Shown piece by piece: positions 9,844 through 21,724 of a stretch of DNA of 64,000 bases. Made by a program: the position numbers and the translations under genes. Numbering within the stretch: the first letter of the stretch is position 1; each line of letters begins with the position of its first letter. The notes below the pieces were generated by a model. That model searched no databases, was not told the origin of the DNA, and saw only the letters and a list, made by a program, of their open reading frames with translations. Source of the stretch: JAJRXR01 sp041402005 (GTDB taxonomy: Bacteria; Planctomycetota; Phycisphaerae; Phycisphaerales; UBA1924); assembly GCA_041402005.1 (NCBI GenBank), contig JAWKTB010000003.1, positions 186,001 through 250,000 of the forward strand. The letters are read 5' to 3'.

Positions 9844-10542
9844 CTAGGCGAGGTCGAAGACCAAGACCTCGCTCTCGCCCTTCGCGTCGATCGTCACGCC
9901 CGACTCGTCCGTGACGGCGGCGGCGTCACCCTCGACGAGACGCTGCCCGTTTACCTCCGCCTCGCCCCCGACAATCTGCACCCACGCCCGCCGTCCGGGC
10001 TCGAGGTCGAGCTGGGTGGAGTCACCGGCGTGGAAGACGCCCGCGAGCATGCGTGCGTCCTGATGGATGTCGAGCGATCCGTTCTCGCCGTCTGGCGACG
10101 CGATCAGGTGCAGGCGCCCCGGCTCCTGGTGGATCGGGAACTTGCGAACCTCGTGCCTGGGTTGGACGCCCTTCGTGTCCGGCACGATCCAGATCTGGAT
10201 CAGGCGGACGGGCTCGGAGTGCGAGGGGTTTGCCTCGGCGTGGCGGATGCCCGAGCCGGCGCTCATGCGCTGGATCGCGCCGGGCGTGATGTCCTCGCGT
10301 GAGCCGGTCGAGTCCGAGTGGCGCAGCGTGCCCGAGACGACGTAGCTGATGATCTCCATGTCGCGGTGGGGGTGCTCGGCGAAGCCTCTCCCGGGCGCGA
10401 CGAGGTCGTCGTTGATGACGCGGAGGGCGCCGAAGCCCATCCGGTCCGGGTTGTAGTAGTCACCAAAGCTGAACGTGTGGCGGGTGTCGAGCCAGCCGTG
10501 GTCGAATCGCCCGCGGTCGTTTGAACGTGTGATTGTGATCAT
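9844..10542 (-). CDS. Pirin family protein (bicupin)
   Basis: Pirin/YhhW-like bicupin, a metal-binding protein with quercetinase activity in some relatives. Seen: FDHGWLDTRHTFSFGDYY, the metal site HPHRDMEIISYVVSGTLRH and SAGSGIRHAEANPS, and the second cupin ending in a short V-L-V-F-D-L strand. Start ATG 10542 gives the usual length of about 232 residues; the longer frame upstream contains nothing conserved. It is convergent with dinB, 13 bases away. Confidence 0.88.
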   Translation of the reverse strand: MITITRSNDRGRFDHGWLDTRHTFSFGDYYNPDRMGFGALRVINDDLVAPGRGFAEHPHRDMEIISYVVSGTLRHSDSTGSREDITPGAIQRMSAGSGIRHAEANPSHSEPVRLIQIWIVPDTKGVQPRHEVRKFPIHQEPGRLHLIASPDGENGSLDIHQDARMLAGVFHAGDSTQLDLEPGRRAWVQIVGGEAEVNGQRLVEGDAAAVTDESGVTIDAKGESEVLVFDLA

Positions 10543-10672
10543 GCGGAGTGAACCTCTGGGCGTGGGGCGTTGTTCCCCGTGGGAGAGCCACGAGGGGGGC
10601 GCCCGGCGTGAACTCATAGGCACGCCGCGTGATAGCATCACGGCGGGGGTGAACACCCCAAAGGGGCGTGTC

Positions 10673-11791
10673 GTGAGTGAGGGCTCACCATCCGGGGACG
10701 TGCATCTGGGCGGCGTGTGTCACGTCGTGTACGCGTACGACCTTGGGTTCGCCGTCGACCTTGACGCCGCCCAGCGGCATGTGTCGGCGAGCGACCGACC
10801 CCAGGTGGTGCGGATGCGTCGCCCGGCGCCGACGTGGTTCGAATACCGTCGCCCGCCCCTGCGAGTCATCGTCGAGGGCGAGGCGATCGAGTTGGAGGGG
10901 TGGCGGACCGAGGCGAGCGTCGAGTGTCTGATCCATGACTTCGCGGGGGCGGCGGTGATCTACCGCATCCCGTTCGACGCGGCGCCCTCGGCGCTGGCCC
11001 GCCTGAGCGCAACGCTCTACGCCAACCAGACCCTGGTCGATGATGCACGACGGCGGATCGCGGGCGTGTTCGAGATGATCCGACCCGCGATCTCTCGCCC
11101 GGCGCTGGGCGACGTCGTCGAGGACTACATCATCTTCGCGGCTCGCACCTGGGGGGACCGGGCGCCGTCGGAGGTCATCGCGCGTGTGGGGGCGCCGCTC
11201 GCCGCGATGCTGCTTGCGGAGCGGGGCGCCGTCTCGGACGAGCAGGTCACGCGAGCGCTCTCGGGGCGCCTGAGTTACTCGCCCTCGGACGCAGCGATCG
11301 TGGACTGGAACGCCGCCGTCCTCTTCGACGAGGCGCCCGAGGACGTCGTCGCCCTGCTCGTCCACGCGAACATCGAGCTGCTCGAGATGCGGATCATCGA
11401 CGACCAGCTCGACACCCTGCTCGACCGGGCACACGACCTCTTGGCCAAGATCTCACGCCGTCGGTTCTGGACGCTGGGCGTCGGGAGCCACGAGCTGCGA
11501 GACTTCGCCGAGATCCAGACGGACGCGGCCCTGCTCTTCGAGGGCGTGGACAACGCGATCAAGCTGGCGGGGGACCAGTACCTCGCCCGCCTCTACCGCA
11601 CCGCGGCGGAGCGATTGCACCTGCCAAGCTGGGACGCGGGCGTCCTGCGCAAGCTCGCGACCGCGGACAGCGTGTATCAGAAGATGACCGACGCGGCCCG
11701 AGACCGACGCATGGAGCTGCTCGAGATCGTGATCATCCTGCTGATCCTGATCTCGCTGTTCACACCCCTGATCCCGGGGCTGGGGCACTGA
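10673..11791 (+). CDS. RMD1/DUF155-like membrane-anchored protein
   Basis: About 372 residues. The C-terminal half has the layout of the RMD1/YagE (DUF155) family: a helical middle (EDVVALLVHANIELLEMRI), a long coiled region, and a final DRRMELLEIVIILLILISL with one terminal transmembrane helix. Yeast RMD1 relatives sit on organelle membranes; the bacterial role is unclear. Start GTG 10673 is chosen because AAGGGG lies 6 bases upstream; GTG 10649 is the alternative. It is divergent from pirin. The family call is by eye from the C-terminal pattern. Confidence 0.6.
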   Translation: MSEGSPSGDVHLGGVCHVVYAYDLGFAVDLDAAQRHVSASDRPQVVRMRRPAPTWFEYRRPPLRVIVEGEAIELEGWRTEASVECLIHDFAGAAVIYRIPFDAAPSALARLSATLYANQTLVDDARRRIAGVFEMIRPAISRPALGDVVEDYIIFAARTWGDRAPSEVIARVGAPLAAMLLAERGAVSDEQVTRALSGRLSYSPSDAAIVDWNAAVLFDEAPEDVVALLVHANIELLEMRIIDDQLDTLLDRAHDLLAKISRRRFWTLGVGSHELRDFAEIQTDAALLFEGVDNAIKLAGDQYLARLYRTAAERLHLPSWDAGVLRKLATADSVYQKMTDAARDRRMELLEIVIILLILISLFTPLIPGLGH

Positions 11792-11929
11792 GATCGCCTG
11801 CGGCCGGGAGCCATAAACATCGCATTGGCAGCCAGTAAGGGGCATTCTCCCGGATTTCCCTGGAACCCGCCACCCGCTTCTCGTATAAGTAAGCACTAAC
11901 TAACTGTCCCTGGGGTTCAGAGGTGCGGC

Positions 11930-12316
11930 GTGGTCAACGAGGCTTTCGGCTGGGCGTGGGTGCTCATGGGGTTCCTGACGGGGGGCCTGCTCGGGATGGG
12001 CTTCGCGCGCGAGGGGTTCCTCGGCGGGTACGACTCCTGGGAGCGCCGCCTGCTCAGGCTCGGGCACATCAGCCTGGTCGGGCTCGGGGTCCTGAACATC
12101 CTCGCCGCTGGCAGCCTCGGGCGGGCGGAGCTGCCGCCCGCGTGGGCGCAGGCCGCGTCGGTCGCGCTGATCGTGGGCGGTGTGCTGATGCCCGTGTGCT
12201 GCGGGCTGGCCGCGTGGGACAAGAGGACGAAGCCCCTGTTCGCGGCGCCCGTGATCGCGCTCACGCTCGGCGTGGGCGTGCTCGTCGTCGGGCTGTGCAG
12301 GGTCGTCATCGGATAA
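11930..12316 (+). CDS. Small four-helix integral membrane protein
   Basis: 128 residues with four predicted transmembrane helices (for example LMGFLTGGLLGMGF and VIALTLGVGVLVVGLCRVV). Not recognised. GTG start at 11930. The stop is 10 bases before the radical SAM gene, with AAGGAG between them, so the two are almost certainly co-transcribed and the protein may be a membrane partner for that enzyme's product or reaction. Confidence 0.65.
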   Translation: MVNEAFGWAWVLMGFLTGGLLGMGFAREGFLGGYDSWERRLLRLGHISLVGLGVLNILAAGSLGRAELPPAWAQAASVALIVGGVLMPVCCGLAAWDKRTKPLFAAPVIALTLGVGVLVVGLCRVVIG

Positions 12317-12326
12317 GGAGCCAGCG

Positions 12327-13637
12327 ATGCGGATCGCGATGATCGCGATGAGCGGCGTGCGTGTGCAGAACGCGGAGCTGATGGCCGCCGGCCTGACGCT
12401 CCCGGGGTTCGTCGAGCGGTCGGAGGTGATCGCCTCGCTGCCGAGCCTGTCCCTGCTGACGCTCGCCGGGATGACGCCCCCTGACGTCGAGGTCACCTAC
12501 CACGAGATCGCGGACTTGGACAAGGACGCGCCGCCGGAGGGCGAGATCGATCTGGTGGCGCTCACGACGATGACGGCCCAGGCGCCCGAGGCGTACCGCG
12601 TAGCGGGCCGACTCCGGGCGGCTGGCGTGCCGGTGGTGATGGGGGGGCTGCACGCGACGGCGTGCCCGGAGGAGGCGCTGCGCCACTGCGATGCCGTCGT
12701 CGTGGGCGAGGGCGAGTGCGTGTGGGCACCCGTCGTCGAGGACGCCAGGCGCGGGCGAGTTTCGGGAATCTACAAGGCCCAGGGTGAGTTCGATTTCGCC
12801 GAAGCCCCCATGCCCCGCTTCGACCTGCTGGACCCGGCCAAGTACAACCGCCTGACGGTGCAGACGACGCGCGGGTGCCCGCACAAGTGCGAGTTCTGTG
12901 CCAGCTCGATCACGCTGACCAGGGGCTACAAGGTGAAGCCGATCGAGAAGGTGATCGCCGAGGTCCGAGCGATCAAGTCGATCTGGCCCCGCCCGTTCAT
13001 CGAGCTGGCGGACGACAACAGCTTCGCGCAGCGCGGGCCGGCCAAGGCGCTCCTGCGAGAGCTCGCCAGGGAGCGCGTGAAATGGTTCACCGAGGCGGAC
13101 ATCTCGATCGCGAAGGACCCCGAGCTGCTGGAGCTGATGCGCCGCGCCGGGTGCCGCCAGGTGCTGTGCGGGCTCGAGAGCCCGGTCCCCGACGGGCTCG
13201 CGGGCGTCGAGACCAACGCCGACTGGAAGCTCCGCCAGTTCCCGGCGAACGAGCAGGCGGTCCGGACGATCCAGGGCGCGGGCATCACCGTGATCGGGTG
13301 CTTCGTGCTGGGCCTGGACGGGCAGGGCCCGGCGGTCTTCGACGAGGTCCTCGGCTTCGCCCGGCGCACCAGCCTGTACGACGTGCAGGTCACGGTGCAG
13401 ACCCCCTTCCCCGGCACGCCCCTGTACGCCCGTCTCGAGCGCGCGGGGCGGCTGACGCACCCAGGGCGTTGGGAGCGGTGTACGCTCTTCGACGTGAACT
13501 ACGAGCCCGTGGGGATGAGCGTCGCCGAGCTGGAGTCGGGCCTGAAGGGCCTGGTCCAGCGTCTGTACCACCCGGACTTCGTGCGTGAGCGTCGCGAGGG
13601 CTACTTCCGCATGCACCGGGGGGCGGCGTTGAACTGA
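12327..13637 (+). CDS. B12-binding radical SAM protein
   Basis: Radical S-adenosylmethionine enzyme with an N-terminal cobalamin-binding-like domain (PVVMGGLHATACPEEALRH, VVVGEGE) and the iron-sulfur motif TTRGCPHKCEFCASS (C-x3-C-x2-C) near residue 185. Later elements (LLELMRRAGCRQVLCGLES, QTPFPGTPLYARLE) match the class that includes Mg-protoporphyrin cyclase BchE, methyltransferases and hopanoid-modifying HpnP/HpnR-like enzymes. The substrate cannot be told from sequence. ATG start with an AAGGAG ribosome site; paired with the preceding 4-TM gene. Confidence 0.88.
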   Translation: MRIAMIAMSGVRVQNAELMAAGLTLPGFVERSEVIASLPSLSLLTLAGMTPPDVEVTYHEIADLDKDAPPEGEIDLVALTTMTAQAPEAYRVAGRLRAAGVPVVMGGLHATACPEEALRHCDAVVVGEGECVWAPVVEDARRGRVSGIYKAQGEFDFAEAPMPRFDLLDPAKYNRLTVQTTRGCPHKCEFCASSITLTRGYKVKPIEKVIAEVRAIKSIWPRPFIELADDNSFAQRGPAKALLRELARERVKWFTEADISIAKDPELLELMRRAGCRQVLCGLESPVPDGLAGVETNADWKLRQFPANEQAVRTIQGAGITVIGCFVLGLDGQGPAVFDEVLGFARRTSLYDVQVTVQTPFPGTPLYARLERAGRLTHPGRWERCTLFDVNYEPVGMSVAELESGLKGLVQRLYHPDFVRERREGYFRMHRGAALN

Positions 13638-13725
13638 GTGAGTCGGTGGACGGGAGCGGCCGGCTGGCGCCTCGGCCGGCCGCGGTCATGGACGCGCGAT
13701 CGTCGCGTCACGCATGTTCGCCCCT

Positions 13726-13809
13726 TCAGCAGCAGGGGCAGCAGTCGTCGCCGCAGCACCCGTCGTCGGGCGTGCCCGGCGGACGTGGGCGGCAGGGGTC
13801 GCCTGTCAT
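13726..13809 (-). CDS. 27-residue cysteine-rich peptide coupled to the MerR gene
   Basis: A short reading frame whose ATG (13809-13807) overlaps the stop of the MerR gene as ATGA, which implies translational coupling. The peptide is acidic and Pro/Gly-rich (MTGDPCRPRPPG at the start) and ends in three Cys clusters: GCCGDDCCPCC. It has seven Cys in 27 residues, enough to bind a metal ion or cluster like a minimal metallothionein. The upstream MerR protein itself ends in GACCKEE. No homologue is known to me. Chance is possible for so short a frame, but the coupling and composition argue for a gene. Confidence 0.6.
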   Translation of the reverse strand: MTGDPCRPRPPGTPDDGCCGDDCCPCC

Positions 13810-14291
13810 GGCGTTTCCTCCTTGCAGCAGGCTCCGCCCGCACCGGGGTCACACGCCCCATCGCGCGGGTCGGCGTGGTTGTTCATCAGGGTCTCGACCG
13901 AGCGGCACGCGTCGCCGAGCGCGCCCTCGCAGGCGCACGAGGCCCGGAGCGACTCGAGTCGCGCGAGGCTGTCACGCGACCGATCGATCTGCTCGCGCAG
14001 GCGAGCCATCGCGCGGTCGAACACCTCGCGCAGCTCGCCGCAGGTCGCCAGCTCGTCGTCGAGCACGCCGAGCATGGAGCTGATCTCGGCGAGCGTCATG
14101 GCGTGTGCCTTGGCGGCGACGATGAGGCGAAGGCGCAGGAGGTCCCGGCGTGTGAATCGGCGGTGCCCGTGTGCGGTCCGCCCTGGTTCGTCGAGCAGGC
14201 CCCGTCTGAGGTAGTAGCGGACGGTGTCGAGGGCGACGCCCGCGCCGTCGGCCAGCTCGCCGATCGTCAGGCTGGGGGTGTCCTCGATCAT
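13806..14291 (-). CDS. MerR family metal-responsive regulator
   Basis: About 161 residues. N-terminal winged helix with LTIGELADGAGVALDTVRYY and RRGLLDEPGRTAHGHRRF, then a dimerisation helix, then Cys residues in the effector region: ELATCGELREVF, LRASCACEG, GDAC and a terminal GACCKEE. This pattern resembles the ZntR/MerR metal-sensing group (Zn, Cd, Hg or similar) rather than the drug-sensing BmrR group. ATG 14291 is the only sensible start. It is followed by an overlapping Cys-rich peptide and preceded by its own MerR-type promoter. No metal pump or reductase lies next to it. Confidence 0.87.
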   Translation of the reverse strand: MIEDTPSLTIGELADGAGVALDTVRYYLRRGLLDEPGRTAHGHRRFTRRDLLRLRLIVAAKAHAMTLAEISSMLGVLDDELATCGELREVFDRAMARLREQIDRSRDSLARLESLRASCACEGALGDACRSVETLMNNHADPRDGACDPGAGGACCKEETP

Positions 14292-14299
14292 GCCGAGAG

Positions 14300-14331
14300 A
14301 ATGTACGCCCTGGACCAAGGTCCAGGATCAA
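14300..14331 (-). promoter_or_regulatory. MerR-type promoter with 20-bp spacer and central operator
   Basis: On the minus strand TTGATC (-35) and TACATT (-10) are separated by exactly 20 bases, the long spacing that needs MerR-type DNA untwisting. The spacer holds the perfect dyad CTGGACC-TT-GGTCCAG, close to classical mer operators. The predicted transcription start falls within a few bases of the MerR ATG at 14291, so the mRNA may be leaderless. The layout implies autoregulation of the merR-peptide unit by its own product. Confidence 0.8.
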
Positions 14332-14359
14332 CGGGAATTTCCGAGAATTCCGTCTTGGC

Positions 14360-16660
<2,301 letters not shown>

Positions 16661-16834
16661 CGACCGCCCTCGACGTTCCTGTCTATCTATCGGAGAATGC
16701 GGGCGTGGCCATGATGCGGACCCCCGAATCGGGGCCGGCGCATCCCGGAGTTTCACGTTCAGCCCTCGGAGATTGAGGGCTCAATAATCAGGGATTTCCC
16801 CTAGATTCGCGCAAGTGAAGGGCGAGCGAGGGAG

Positions 16835-17854
<1,020 letters not shown>

Positions 17855-18112
17855 AGAGACTCCTGGCTCGGGGCGAGATGTGCAAAAACTTACGCACTCA
17901 AGTCCTATAGAAGACGTAGGTGGGATGGGGAGAATGTGAGGGTCTGGATAGGGGCGAGACGATAGGAGCCACGGGCTGGCGGCAGCCCCAGGGATTGCCT
18001 AGAATTTTGGTGGGAGTTCCAGGGGGTGCTGGACCGGGTTCAGCAGCACGCCGATTGCTTCGGGTTGGCATACTGAGGCAGTGGCCGGAGTTGTTCGGGT
18101 AGGAGGCGCGGT

Positions 18113-18298
18113 TTGCAAGCAAGATACCTTTCTGAAAGCTCGCAGTACCGGTCGCCCGCGGCTGAGGTCCTGCACATCCTCGCGCAGAGGTACCCCAACG
18201 TCAAACAGGTCAGTGAAGCGGCGAAGGCGGCGAACGATCGCGAGATCAAGAAGCTCGCCGAGATCCCGACGAAGCGCGCCGCAAAGAAGCAGTTCTGA
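18113..18298 (+). CDS. 61-residue hypothetical protein
   Basis: Small, helical, slightly basic protein (ends TKRAAKKQF), not recognised. The TTG start at 18113 is accepted because a perfect AGGAGG lies at 18101-18106, six bases upstream. It converges on the nitrilase-like gene with only 17 bases between the stops, and both sit in a lower-GC pocket between sucD and the kinase-like gene. It could be a companion of the larger protein or unrelated. Confidence 0.5.
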   Translation: MQARYLSESSQYRSPAAEVLHILAQRYPNVKQVSEAAKAANDREIKKLAEIPTKRAAKKQF

Positions 18299-18315
18299 TC
18301 CGCGTTTCGACGTGT

Positions 18316-20238
18316 TCATTCGTGAAAGCACGCATTGTTTGTGTTGATCGGGAGCACTCCCCCGAGGGCGAGCGCGCCTCCCGAGGTTGTGTCCTTGCGC
18401 CCATCCGCGCTGAGCTCTGACGTGTCGGACTCGGTCACGGTGATGACAATCCCATCGGCTCCCCGAGGAAGAGCGATCTCTTTGACACTTCCGTTGGGCT
18501 CGCGAAACAGCGCGATCGTCGTGTTCGTTCGGTCCTTTCGCGTGTGTCCGGGGCGCGACAAACGGCTCATGCCCAGACTCGTGACCGAGAGAACCGCCGA
18601 GCCCGGGTCATCGGCGAGCGGGACGGTGAAGCGTCCCGCCCAGCGCTCCTTGAGCTGTGGACCGTCCTGCAGCAACGCAATGATGAGATTGGGACCGATG
18701 GCGCGAAGGACCTCGCCGATCGGGTCTGGTCGCGCGAGATCCTCACAGATCAGAGCCGAAAAATAGCAGTTGGGCGTGAGCGAGAACACGTGCAAGCGCC
18801 TGCGCGGGACATGGATCCCCTCCCACCAGAGTTGGTTGGGCGACAACTGCCCACCGAGCCCGTAGGTTCGGATCTGCTCGCGGTCGAGCGCCCAGCGATG
18901 GTGCTTCGGCTGCTGGCACTCGACGGGCTCTTCTCCGAAGAACCGTACGATGGCATAGTTTCGCGCCAGGCGATTCTTTCGCGGCGGGCGCACGATCCCG
19001 CAGATCAGGAAGTCGATGTTGGGCTTCCACCCTTGAAAAACCTCCTGAAACTGCAACTCTGAAATCGCCGCCTCTGGAAGCACAACACCCCGGATCGAAC
19101 CGACGAGGTCCTCCGCGCGCGAGATGAGTTGGTCAATATGCGCCCGGATACCCCGGGCATCGGCCGGTTTGTACAAGAACAGCCGATGCCTGTCCGCGAA
19201 CCGGTCTTCGAGCCTCGACACATTGCCGCCGGCGCCGACAACGGAGATGGCGGGCTGGAACTGGATCGGATGTATGTTGGCGGGATGCGGCACGATGAGA
19301 AGGTTGTGCGCCCGACTGTCGTCCTGTTCGCGCGCTGGCACACCCTCCTCAGCGCTGATCGACGGCTGAGCCACGCGGTCGCGGTACACCCGTGGCGCAA
19401 TCGTCCACTGCGGGAGGACGTCTGCGCCTCCGACGAGCGCAAGGTGCAGGCTGATGGAACGCAGCACGATGCCACGCTGCGGCGTTCGCAGCTTCGGGAG
19501 AACCACGACCCGAGAAGGATGTATCCGTTTGCAGAGTGTCGCCGGCATCGAACGCTGGTCGTACTCCGAGAGCCAGTCCTTGCCGTGGCACTCGTCGTCG
19601 TTCTCATACATGCTTCGAAACTGGTGGTACTCCTGCTGGGCCTTGTCCATCTGCTGGTTCAGCCAGATCAACCCGGCCAACGCGACGGGCGTAGGCGCCA
19701 GCCGGGGGTCGCACCGCCCGATGCCCTCGCAAGCTGCGTCGGCGATACAGCACAAGCGCAAGACCCACGGCCAAGCCTCGTCCTCATACTCCAGCTTGTG
19801 GAGAGGAGTGTCGCCGGCTTTCAAGATGAGTTTCCAGAGGCCAAAGACGCGTCGTTCGACCTTCTCGTCGTTAGAACTCGCCAGGCTCCATCGCGGAAAC
19901 TCCCAGGACGGGAATGGGTCGTCCAGCCACCGATCGGGCCCGGGCAGGTCGCCGAGCGCGGTACTCCAGCGCTTGCCGGCGGTCACGATGGACTTGATCC
20001 ATTCCCCCCGGTCGCTCAGAAGATTCGGATCGTCGCCATGCGGACTAACCACCCGCCGATAGGCGCCCGACTGTTCGAGCATCGACGCCGTCACGGCGAA
20101 GACGTCCGGCGGCCAAGCCAGGAACGCGCGGTGCTCCGAGTCTGGGGGCTCCGGATCCTGATCCCAGAAATCAAGACCCAAGGAGAGGGCCAACTCCTTG
20201 ATCGTGGCCTCACTCCCACCAAACCACTTCTTGCCCAT
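18316..20238 (-). CDS. Large protein with C-terminal nitrilase-like domain
   Basis: 640 residues. The C-terminal half has the Glu-Lys-Cys order of carbon-nitrogen hydrolases: GVVLPEAAIS (Glu near 388), QQPKHHRW (Lys near 445) and FSALICEDLARPDP (Cys near 497), plus a conserved-looking SVTSLGMSRLSRP after the Cys. The N-terminal 350 residues are mostly helical and unrecognised; the stretch VVVLPKLRTPQRG leads into the second half. No reverse-transcriptase, signal peptide or membrane segment is seen. ATG 20238 follows a G-rich ribosome site. GC and codon bias are visibly lower than in both neighbours, suggesting acquisition by transfer. Role unknown; amidase, or an effector in a conflict or defence setting, are possibilities. 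Confidence 0.75.
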   Translation of the reverse strand: MGKKWFGGSEATIKELALSLGLDFWDQDPEPPDSEHRAFLAWPPDVFAVTASMLEQSGAYRRVVSPHGDDPNLLSDRGEWIKSIVTAGKRWSTALGDLPGPDRWLDDPFPSWEFPRWSLASSNDEKVERRVFGLWKLILKAGDTPLHKLEYEDEAWPWVLRLCCIADAACEGIGRCDPRLAPTPVALAGLIWLNQQMDKAQQEYHQFRSMYENDDECHGKDWLSEYDQRSMPATLCKRIHPSRVVVLPKLRTPQRGIVLRSISLHLALVGGADVLPQWTIAPRVYRDRVAQPSISAEEGVPAREQDDSRAHNLLIVPHPANIHPIQFQPAISVVGAGGNVSRLEDRFADRHRLFLYKPADARGIRAHIDQLISRAEDLVGSIRGVVLPEAAISELQFQEVFQGWKPNIDFLICGIVRPPRKNRLARNYAIVRFFGEEPVECQQPKHHRWALDREQIRTYGLGGQLSPNQLWWEGIHVPRRRLHVFSLTPNCYFSALICEDLARPDPIGEVLRAIGPNLIIALLQDGPQLKERWAGRFTVPLADDPGSAVLSVTSLGMSRLSRPGHTRKDRTNTTIALFREPNGSVKEIALPRGADGIVITVTESDTSELSADGRKDTTSGGALALGGVLPINTNNACFHE

Positions 20239-20339
20239 GATCCCCCCCTCCGCAGCGACTAGTTTAGCCGTGAAAATCGGGCGGAGGAACCGTCGGCATC
20301 GCGACATAGAATCGTCGCAGAGGCGCCTCGGAGAACCCC

Positions 20340-21476
20340 ATGCGAGCCATCGTCACCGGCCAAGTCGGCATGGACAAGAAACCCTACCTCGAGGGTGTCT
20401 GCGACTTCGCGGGCCAGCAGGGCGAGCCCCTCGAGCTCTACCACGTGGGCGACATGATGTACGCCGAGGCGCCCGACGTCCGCCACGGCCGCATCCTCGA
20501 CCTGCCCTTGTCGCGCCTCAACTCCCTCCGGCGAGCCGCGATCAAGGACATCATCGCCGACTCCCGCAACGAGCCCAACATCATCGTCAACACGCACGCG
20601 ACCTTCCGCTGGCGTCACGGCCTGTTCAGCGCCTTCGACTTCGACCAGATCGAGAAGCTCGACCTGAACGTGTTCGTCTGCCTGGTGGACAACATCGAGG
20701 TCGTGCACGACCGCCTGCACGCCGAGCACGACATCGACGCGACCCTCAAGGACTGCATGGTCTGGCGAGAGGAGGAGATCCTGGCGACGGAGCTGATGAG
20801 CCAGGCGATCCCGGGGAGCAAGTTCTACATCATCAGCCGCGGGCGCTTCAGCGACACCACCCGCACGATGTTCCGCCTGATCTGCCGCCCGGACATGCGC
20901 AAGGTGTACCCGAGCTTCCCGATGAGCCACGTGGTGGACATGCCGGACGTGATGGCGGAGATCGACCAGTTCCGCCAGGCGCTGGCCGACCATTTCGTGA
21001 CCTTCGACCCGGGGGACGTCGATGAGAAGCTGCTGCTCGACCGGGCGCTGGAGGCGGTGAAGGAGGGCAAGGACTTCTTCGACCACAAACCGCTGCAGCT
21101 GGGCGGGCTCGACAAGGGCGCCGAGCCGATCCGCATGAAGACGCGCGAGGTGCTCGACATCGCCGGCGACATCGACGGCCAGATCTACATGCGAGACTTC
21201 AAGCTCATCGACCAGGCCGACATGATCTGCTCGTACGTCCCCGAGCTACCCGGCGAGGGCGGCAAGACCATCCCGGGCCTCTCCTCCGGCGTGGAGCGCG
21301 AGCTCCAGCACGCCTGGGAGCACGCCAAGGAGGTCTACGTCGTCTGGAAGCCCAAAAAGAACCCCTCCCCCTTCATCACCGAGACCGCCACCAAGGTCTT
21401 CGGCTCCGTCGACGACGCCCTCTCGCACTTCGAGAAGGAGGGCATGTTCGGGGAGAAGAACCTCTTCGGGCACTAG
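20340..21476 (+). CDS. Adenylate-kinase-like protein with deoxyribosyltransferase-like C-terminus
   Basis: 378 residues. The N-terminus VTGQVGMDKKPYLEG resembles a P-loop but the usual G-K-[ST] is replaced by D-K-K; the following NIIVNTHATFRW and FVCLVDNIEVVHDRL match the archaeal adenylate-kinase-like fold. The C-terminal 110 residues (DFKLIDQADMICSYVP, SSGVERELQHAWEHAKEVYVV) resemble nucleoside 2-deoxyribosyltransferases. If right, it is a two-domain nucleotide-handling protein. ATG 20340 has GGAG six bases ahead. The assignment of both halves is by pattern only. Confidence 0.6.
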   Translation: MRAIVTGQVGMDKKPYLEGVCDFAGQQGEPLELYHVGDMMYAEAPDVRHGRILDLPLSRLNSLRRAAIKDIIADSRNEPNIIVNTHATFRWRHGLFSAFDFDQIEKLDLNVFVCLVDNIEVVHDRLHAEHDIDATLKDCMVWREEEILATELMSQAIPGSKFYIISRGRFSDTTRTMFRLICRPDMRKVYPSFPMSHVVDMPDVMAEIDQFRQALADHFVTFDPGDVDEKLLLDRALEAVKEGKDFFDHKPLQLGGLDKGAEPIRMKTREVLDIAGDIDGQIYMRDFKLIDQADMICSYVPELPGEGGKTIPGLSSGVERELQHAWEHAKEVYVVWKPKKNPSPFITETATKVFGSVDDALSHFEKEGMFGEKNLFGH

Positions 21477-21689
21477 GGTGACCCCGGTGGCGCCCGGAGC
21501 AGGGTGTCCCAGACCGTCAGCCCCCCTCGCCCGCGGCGTTCTCTCGGACCCGGCACGTCGTCCCGAGCCGTCGATTCTCCCGTCAGCAGGGGCAATTTCG
21601 CCCGAACTACTTGCCATAGAACGATTAAGCTGTCCCCCGATTCCCCCAGATGTCCGCAACCCCCTGTTCTCTCCGCCTTGCCGAACTCA

Positions 21690-21695
21690 TACAAT
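21690..21695 (+). promoter_or_regulatory. Candidate -10 box for the GC-dockerin gene
   Basis: TACAAT stands out in GC-rich sequence 30 bases upstream of the ATG at 21725, with TTCTCT 17 bases further upstream as a weak -35. The gene itself has GGGAGG seven bases before its start. Assignment is by eye and tentative. Confidence 0.3.
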
Positions 21696-21724
21696 GAGAC
21701 GTACCCGTCGTTGGGAGGCGAGCT

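Noticed and set aside
16761..16781. AGCCCTC-N7-GAGGGCT hairpin between sucD and the hybrid kinase gene
   Set aside because: No T-run on either strand and too short to call a terminator.
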